A stretch of DNA of 64,000 nt from contig NC_134422.1 of NCBI RefSeq assembly GCF_030867145.1, forward strand, positions 7,877,531 through 7,941,530, written 5' to 3'. Made by a program: the position numbers and the translations under genes. The number at the start of each line of letters is the position of its first letter. Position 1 is the first letter of the stretch. The notes beneath the pieces were generated by a model that worked only from the letters and a program-made list of their open reading frames with translations, did not search any database and had not been told where the DNA came from. Shown in pieces: positions 19,601 to 28,600 of the stretch. The DNA is from Opisthocomus hoazin (taxonomy: Eukaryota > Chordata > Aves > Opisthocomiformes > Opisthocomidae).

Positions 19601-22600
19601 TAAACACATGTAATATTTCAGTTTAACTATAGTTTTAAATCTAAAAAGTGCACCATATACCTAAATTGAAGAATTGTGCTTGAAAACAAGAACGCAGGGA
19701 AAGGGATACCAGTGGCACAAGTGTCCTGTACTCAAATATCTCTCAACTAATGTTTCTTTTCTCATGCATTTTTATCACAAAGTGTTTGACCAGCTCCTGG
19801 TACAGTGCTGACTGCTTCTCTTGTCAGATACTCTAATTGTTTAGGGATTTTTTTTTTTTTTTTGCCTAAAAGACCATTCGTAGATGTTTGGCTTACCACA
19901 CTGTTACCCTCAGTTGTGGTGCTTATGTTGTGCTGTACTCAGAAAGTGTTCACCTGAATAACAGTGTCTTGTACTGTTTCTGTGACAGCGGTAAAACTAG
20001 ACACAGTTGATGTTCGGTCATACGTTGCTCGATCCCTGGTTGATGGCTTTGAAGGTCCAGAGGGGTACAGTCTAAAATATGGGCTACATCATGTGGATTT
20101 TGAAGATAGCAACAGACCAAGGACTCCCAAGGCATCTGCTTATTTCTATTCCAGTGTCATTGAAAAAAATGGTTTCCCATCCAAAGCCTCGGACAGATAT
20201 TCTACACCGGTGGTGTTTGACCTACCCACGCCATCGAAGTTGCCGAATTTGCCAGCATCAGAAGTTCCCTCCAAGGCAAAGGTTGTCTGGCAGAAGTTTT
20301 CATCTCAAACAGACTTTGAAAGGGACATGTACTTTTATGGGACATTCCCAGAGAACTTTACATGGGGCGTGTCATCTTCTGCCTATCAGGTAGAGGGAGG
20401 TTGGGATGCTGATGGCAAAGGACCCAGCATTTGGGATAATTTTACCCACGTCCCAGGGAATATAGAGAATAATGATACTGGAGATGTCGCTTGTGATAGC
20501 TACAACAAGGTGGAGGAAGATATTTACCTGCTGAGAGCCTTAGGAGTAAAGAACTATCGTTTCTCTCTGTCCTGGCCTCGAATTTTCCCCAGCGGAAGGA
20601 ACAACTCAATAAACAGCCATGGAGTTGACTACTATAACCGCCTCATTGATGGACTGGTTGCAAACAACATCACTCCAATCGTCACGCTCTACCACTGGGA
20701 CCTGCCACAAGCTCTCCAGGACATTGGTGGCTGGGAGAGCAGCACACTGATTGACCTGTTTGATAGTTTTGCGGACTTCTGTTTCCAGACCTTTGGGGAC
20801 AGGGTGAAGTTCTGGATTACGTTCAATGAACCCCAGGTCATTGCCTGGGTTGGCTATGGCGTTGGGGAATTTCCACCCAATGTCAAGGACTCTGGCAGTG
20901 CTCCCTACCAGGTGGCTCACATCTTACTGAAAGCTCACGCCAAGGTCTACCACACATACGATGATAAATACAGAGCGAGTCAGGGAGGGGTCATCGCTCT
21001 GTGTCCCAACATTGACTGGGTTGAGCCAAAGACACCAGGTGATCCCAGGGACATAGAAGCTGCGGACAGATACCTGCAGTTTTTGGTGGGGTGGTTTACA
21101 CACCCGATCTTCAAAAATGGGGACTACCCTGAGGTCATGAAGTGGAAAGTTGGGAACAGGAGTGAGCTCCAGAACCTGCCATCATCTCGCCTACCGGTTT
21201 TCACAGCGGAGGAGCGTGAATATATCAGGGGCACGGCAGATGTCTTCTGCTTCAACAGCTACACCTCCAAAATTGTAACCCATGCAACGACCTGGTTGAG
21301 GCCCTTCTCATATGAGTACGACCAGGAAGTTTTAACAGAGGTTGACAGCTCCTGGCCTTCCTCAGCTATTGCTGACCAGCGGGCTGTGGCCTGGGGGCTG
21401 AGGAGGGTACTGAACTGGATCAAAGAAGAATATGGCAATCCCCCAATATACATAATTGAGAATGGGGTGGGGATAAAGACCAGCTCGGATGTTGATGACA
21501 ATGCCAGGATATTTTACTACAAAACATACATTGATGAAGCTTTAAAAGGTACCAGTGTTTGCTTTTATTCTGTTGGTGTTATGTCTCCTCCCCAAATCTT
21601 TGGTTACTTTCTTCCTCTGAGGAGCAGGTTTTAAAAGCAATTGATATCAGTCTTTAAATATTCTGAACACAATATAAACATAATGGGGTTTTTTATGATC
21701 TCCTTCACCTGGTCGTTTATACTCTGTATCCTCCAGCTATGAAGAGTCTCTTATGATCTTCGTTGTCCAGTGCCAGCTTTGTGAAGCTGAAAGCGTGTAC
21801 GTGCTTGCATGTGATTCCTTGTAGTTCATTTAATGTGTGATCATACCACTGATGCTCTTCCATTTGTTTCTGGTCTTTCAGCTTACAAGTTGGATGGTGT
21901 TAATCTGAGAGGATACAATGCTTGGTCTTTTATGGATGACTTTGAATGGTTGAATGGTTATGATCCAAGATTTGGATTGCACCATGTTGATTTTGACAAT
22001 CCCAACAGGCCAAGAACCCCAAAGCGCTCTGCTGTGTACTATGCAGAGATCATCCGCAATAATGGCATCCCATTGCCAAAAGAAGATGAATTTTTATATG
22101 GAGAGTTTCCAAAGAATTTTTGGTGGAGTGTAGGAACTTCAGCATATCAGGTGAGGAAACCGAGACTGACTCTTAAAGTATCTGCGGACAGTTCATTTTG
22201 GATGAGACACTTATAGCTTTTGTAGCATTAGTTTTTACCATAATTTAGGGTTCGAGTAACAATTGCAGTGAAAAGGAGGAACTTGAAGATATTTAAGGGC
22301 ATGCTTGTACCGCAGGAATTGAGACAGCAGTATGGGCTTCACAGGAGCCAGCCAACACGGAGCAGCGGGTGAAACAGTACCTGTTCTATGGCATTGTACT
22401 TTGCTAATACGTATTGCCTTGAGGCCCAAGAGGTCTTACTAGGTACAGCAAAAACATTACTGTTTCTAGTTTTAAGCTGATAAGTCAAAATATTGTGTGG
22501 TGCCACAAAGACTAACTGGCTGAATTCTTTGCTAGGCCAAGACCTAAAATTGTTTACTAGTGATTTCCCCCCCCATCTTCAATTACAGATTGAGGGAGGA

Positions 22601-25600
22601 TGGAGAGCAGATGGGAAAGGACTTAGCATTTGGGACCAATTTTCTCACACTCCCTTGAAAATCAGCAATGATGACACTGGAGACATAGCTTGTGACAGCT
22701 ACCACAAGATTGAGGAGGATGTGGAAATGCTGAGAAGCCTCAAGGTGTCTCACTATCGCTTTTCAATCTCCTGGTCCCGTGTTCTCCCAGATGGGACCAC
22801 CAGATACATCAATGAAAAGGGACTAAACTACTACGAAAGACTTATTGATGCTCTTCTGGCAGCTAACATTATGCCTCAGGTAACTAAAAATGGTAACTTT
22901 CAGCGAACTGAAAAATAGCAGAACCGAAGTCTGATGCTCAGAGCGCATGCGTGTGTTTCCATCCACACCCACCTTCACAGAGAAATTGTTTTTCGTTGTA
23001 TTCTGCAAGGAAACATGATTTTTGCATAAGCAAATAAACTGGGAATATAGTGATACATTAGAAATTACTACCTAGAAAGATCATGGTAACCTTATTGCTG
23101 GCTGTTTCCAACTACCTTCTTGTCCCTCACGTGCTTGGAAGTGAATTCCACAAGGACCTACTCAGTGATCTTTCCAGAGACTGAGGTGAGGCCGACAAAC
23201 TTGTAGTTCCCAGGATCCTCCTTCCTGCCTTTCTTGGAGACGGGTCTAACATTGTTCTTTTCCCAGGAGTCAGCAAGCTCCACTGATCAGCATGGTTGGT
23301 CACGTATAATGGACAGTGGCCTCAGCGCTGCATCAATCAGCTCTTTCAGCACTGTTGGGTGAATCTGACCTGTCCCCATAGACTTGGACACACGTAGCTT
23401 TTTGTCCTCCCCAAACCATGCTGGTCCACGTAGGCAGCACGCACGGCCACACAACGGTCTGCGTACAGGTGTACGCACAGCATGCAGGGGGCAGTCCAGG
23501 AACATCTACACAAGCATCGGATTGTGCCTGAGCAAGCCTGTGCCTTCATGGCAGTGCTCTAGGCTGGTCCTGTGGCTGTGCCAGCCCGAACAGGTGTTCT
23601 GCTGGTCTGTGTCTCATCTGACACTCTGTGTCTTCACTGGTGACTTCTTGCTGTCGCAAGGTTGTGGTGGGTTTTGGTAAAAGCTTCGACTTCGCCATCA
23701 GGCAGTCCCTAGAGACAGAGTGATTTCCCCACATCCTAAAGAAACTGAAACACTGGCGAAAAGGTATTTTATCTGAGTGCCGAGTGATCGCTACAAACTC
23801 CAACACCGTTAGGAACAGGTGGCTGCAGATCAAAGCACCATTTATTTATGTTCATAAATGAGGCTGGGTTACTGTCCTTATTTCTGAAACTAAGAGTGGT
23901 TGAGTCCTTTCTCTTGCTGTGTTTCCCCACAGGTGACTCTCTACCACTGGGACCTCCCACAGGCGCTGCAGAACGTCGGTGGGTGGGAGAATGACACGAT
24001 AGTTCAGAGGTTTAAGGAATATGCTGAGCTCCTTTTCCAGAGACTGGGAGACAAAGTGAAATTTTGGATAACCCTCAATGAACCCTACAACACCGCGTAT
24101 TGTGGCTACGGCGTTGGCACAGCTGCTCCGGGTAAGACTGCTGGGCATAACCTCGGAGCCTTTGCAGCACTGTAGGCACAACTCTGCTTTACGCTGCAGC
24201 AGAGTAGATGCTGGGGCTTGCAGAGGCAGAGCAAATAAGATGATGTGGTGGGGATAAATGGGGTTTGGACTGCTGTGTGGTGGTGAACATGTCCTTCTTT
24301 CACTTTGGCTGACCACCCAAGACCCATCCTCCTTTTCCAGTCCTCTAACCCATCACTCCTCTGCAACCACTGCATTACCTTTGCTGTCTGGAGCACCCCC
24401 GTTTCCACAGCAGCTCCGGGGACTGTGGAGAGGGTTAGGGCTGGAGGGGGCCCAAGCTCAGCTGCAGGCAGAAGCGGGTGAAGGGGAGGGGTGGGAGCTG
24501 GCCTGCACACACAGCTTTCTGCTCTCCGTACCGGCAGCAGCCTGTCGCTGGGGCTGGCAGCCCTGTGCGGGCAGAGAGCTGCGCCAGCCCGTGTCCCCCC
24601 AGCCTGCCCACTGCCCCTGTGCCTTCAGCTGCTGAAGCAGCGACCTCAGCCCAGGGCTGGCCCCAGTGCACGTTGATCCATTCACCAGCAGGCAGTTCGG
24701 GGCGTCCTGGGTGTTGTGTTCACCGGGGAAGCAGCCGATGGGAAAGCTGGGAACTGCTACTCCACTGCCTGTGCTGTCCCTGTCTCTGCAGGTGTCTCTG
24801 TTCGGCCGGGGCGAGCCCCTTACATAGTGGGGCACAACTTAATAAAGGCCCATGCGGAAGCCTGGCACCTCTACAACGAGACCTACCGGGCAAAACAAGG
24901 AGGAGTAATCTCTATCACCATCAGCTCTGACTGGGCAGAACCAAGGAACCCACACAAGCAGGAGGACGTCGATGCTGCCAGGCGATACTTGCAGGTACGG
25001 AGACACCCAGTCACGGCTCTTCCTGCTGCTCCTGCATTTGTTCATGGTGGCACCTCCGCTCTGGGTGCTGGAGGTGCCCAGAACCCAGGTCAGCATCTCA
25101 CTAAAAGAAAAGGATGAGCCAGGGGCATCCCTGCAAGGAAAAGTGCCACCCTCTTATGATGCCTGATCAAGCATGCAACAGAAATGAGACAAACTATGGT
25201 TGCAGTGACAAAAGGTTACTAAATTTACTGCCGTGTGCCTGCTCACTGTAAATGCAGGTAGTACCTATAAAGCAGCACATGAAGGAGAAATGGTTAAATC
25301 CCTTGTTTTGCTACATAATTTATCCTTCTCCCTTATTTCCTGGTTTAGTTTCTTCTAGGTTGGTTTGCTCATCCCATATTCAAAAACGGCGATTATAATG
25401 AAGTGATGAAAACGAGGATTCGGGAACGCAGTCTGGCTCAGGGTCTGAACCAGTCCCGGTAAGAGCCCAGGCACACATCTGCTTTGTTCTGCTTGCTGTG
25501 CTGAAACCGGCTTTTCTGCCACAAGTGCTAAATTTCAATGATTCTATTGCAATGGTACTGTAAAAATCTTACTGTATCCTCACAGAAAGACTCTGGTGTA

Positions 25601-28600
25601 CATTTTGCCTGTTGCCTGTCTTTACCTCCCTTGCAAGCTAAATTTACTACTACAGCGTATCTTTGGGGTAGTGAGTTGGCAGCTCAGAGTGATGTAGTAA
25701 ATGCTCGGCATTAGACACAGGGCTTCACCCGACGTGGTAAATGTATTTTAACTGTTCTTAAAGTGATGTCCTGAACTCAGGCACTGAGAACTCATTGGTC
25801 CCTCTGAGTTATGTTTTATTTTCCTTTCCCATTAATTTTTCTTCACATTATTGTGGTAGCAGTGCTGCATCATGAATGTTTTTCCTTTTCTCTCCCTTTT
25901 TAGGCAAGTATGAGGAAAGCACTTTTTTCTCTCTTCACTTTAATAGCAATTTAATGGGGTGTATTAGATCTGGGGCTATTCCTAATCATTCCTCTCCAAA
26001 AATGCGAGAGACCGCTTGTTCTGAAATGAGGGAGATGGTGGGAGAGTCAGCGTGTGCTCTGCAGCGTAGGATTCAAGTTATGCTTTTATATCTGCCTAAA
26101 CCGCTTGCATTCTTAGGCACTTTTTTTGACACATTATTTCTTCTCTGGTGGTTGCTGCCGTTCGTAGGACAGCAAAGTCACTGTGTGCTGCTCTACGAGA
26201 TAGCGTGCCCAAGCATCTCAGGCTGGGGCAGAAGTCCTGTCCTCAGCGCAGGACTGCAAACTCTCCAGCTTCACCACGTTGCAGGCACACTGCCGGCGTT
26301 TTCAGCAGGGGGGAACCTAACTCCCAGGAGGATTTTCTCCCTCTTCTGGCTAAAAGAGAGCTGAAACCTCCCTCCTTGCTCCAGGGTACCCTGGATCTCC
26401 CCGACTCCGTTTCTTGTTCTGTGTCGACCGTGTAGGGCTGCAGGTCCCAAAGGGGGATGTTCTTCTCTGAGGTGGCCTTGCTTTTCAAGGGAACCATGCA
26501 CTTTGGATTAAACAGTAGAGTCCACACACAGCGCCTGGTTCCCAGTTTCTCCTGGGTTTTCCTGTGTTCCCCCAGCAGGATCGTGGTACTTCCCCTTGTG
26601 CTTGTGCTGCTGGTACCAGGGATACCAGCATTACATGTGGAGCGTGTTCGAAGTGTGGATCGCAGAGAGTATCACAGAATGTTCGGGGTTGGAAGGGACC
26701 TCTGTGGGTCACCCAGTCCAACCCCCCTGCCGAAGCAGGGTCACCTACAGCAGGCTGCACAGGACCTTGTCCAGGGGAGGCTTGAATATCTCCAGAGAAG
26801 GAACTCCACAACAGAATCACAGAATCACAGAATCACAGAATAGTAGGGGTTGGAAGGGACCTCTGTGGGTCATCTAGTCCAACCCCCCTGCCGAAGCAGG
26901 GTCACCTACAGCAGGCTGCACAGGACCTTGTCCAGGCGGGTCTTGAATATCTCCAGAGAAGGAGACTCCACAACCTCCCTGGGCAGCCTGGGCCAGGGCT
27001 CCATCACCCTCAGAAGGAAGAAGTTCTTCCTCATGTTCAGATGGAACTTCCTGTGCCTCAGTTTGTGCCCATTGCCCCTTGTCCTGTCACTGGGCACCAC
27101 TGAAAAGAGCTTGGCCCCATCCTCCTGACACCCACCCTTCAGATATCTATAAGCAACTATAAGGTCCCCTCTCAGCCTTCCCTTCTTCAGGCTGAACAAG
27201 CCCAGCTCCCTCAGCCTCTCCTCGTAGGAGAGATGCTCCAGTCCCCTCACCATCCTCGTAGCCCTCCGTGGGTCTCTCTCCAGTAGCTCCTCATCTTTCT
27301 TGAACTGGGGAGCCCAGCAGGCTCCAAGGTTTTTGTTTCTCGTGTAGAAGCCAGAGTTTATGGGACAACTCTGTATTAGCTCCTGCCATGACCTACCAAG
27401 TACTATCACTGCCACACAGAGAAGAGCTCCTCTTGTAGCAGACGCCTGCTCCCCTGCTGCTGTGAAGCACACCTGAGCCCAGGTGACTGGCTGCACCTCA
27501 GCGCACGCAAGCGGGAGTGCAGTGTTTTGAGGGGCTTCGTGACAGCTCCCGTGAGCAGGGACAGGACCCGCTGGGTGTCACTGGCTGCCAGGAAGCACCA
27601 CTGTGTGCTTCCCTCTGTCAGAGCTAGAATTGCTGCTGCAGGATGGTGGCCTGGGACAGGTCACTCCCGAACACTGCAGATCTGGATCTCCGTGGGGGTG
27701 TGGTAAGCACATGATAACAAAAATTATTGTCGTTGCCGGTTCTCCCAAAGCAGTCCTGACAGGGCAAACACTGTTTCTTGTCTTGCAAAGCAGGACGATG
27801 GTTAAACTTCTTGTCTGACCATGAGCAGGACCTCTAGCCAGCTGTGTCTCTTTCCTGGGCAAGGAAAGGTCTGTTCCTCTCTTGGAGAACGTTAGAGCAG
27901 GCAGCACGGATTGCACGTTCCAGTAAAAGCTTAGTTTATACAATGGGACTGGGGAGGGATACAAGCAAAAGAAGGGGAAATCCTGAGCAGACTTACATTT
28001 TGAGGGGTTTATGCTTTTCTCCATTTTCTATTGCAGACTCCCAGAATTTACGGAAAGTGAAAAGCAAAGAATTAAAGGCACATATGACTACTTTGGTCTA
28101 AATCATTATACTACAGTTTTAACATACAACTTAAACTATGCTGCTGCTGTTCTGTCGTATGACTCTGATAGGTAAGAGATGAAAGTAAATTATTGGTTAA
28201 GTAAAATACGTGCACCTGGAGCCTGGGCCAACTGAGCAATGTAAACTGACAGCAAATAAAGCCATGAGACGGGCGTTTTAACCAATACTAGGGAAAATAT
28301 CCCCAAACAGTACCTGTGGTGCTGTCATTTTCACAAACGTCCAGCAACAGCCCTTTTTAACAGACCTGATGATAAACGTGAATGGTTAAAACAGAACAAA
28401 GAAAATTAGAGGATCTACTAAAGGAAGGAATCTGTACTGGTAAGCCTCCTAATGGTTTGGGATCAGCTGTAAACAGTATTTATCATGTTTCCTGCCCTCA
28501 GTCTGTGGTTTGAACTGCTAGATTATCCTGGTTTATGGCGACTGCTCCATTTGCTGTTAAACAGTTGTTAGTTCTCTCACCACATCAGGTAAATGTCAGT

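Noticed and set aside
24180-24835. Overlapping frames in a GC-rich stretch
   Set aside because: This is LCT intron 11. The flanking exons splice cleanly in phase and no family similarity is seen.
26906-27496. Minus-strand frame of 196 codons
   Set aside because: Its second half is the C-terminus of CR1 ORF2. The first part runs into unrelated flanking sequence.
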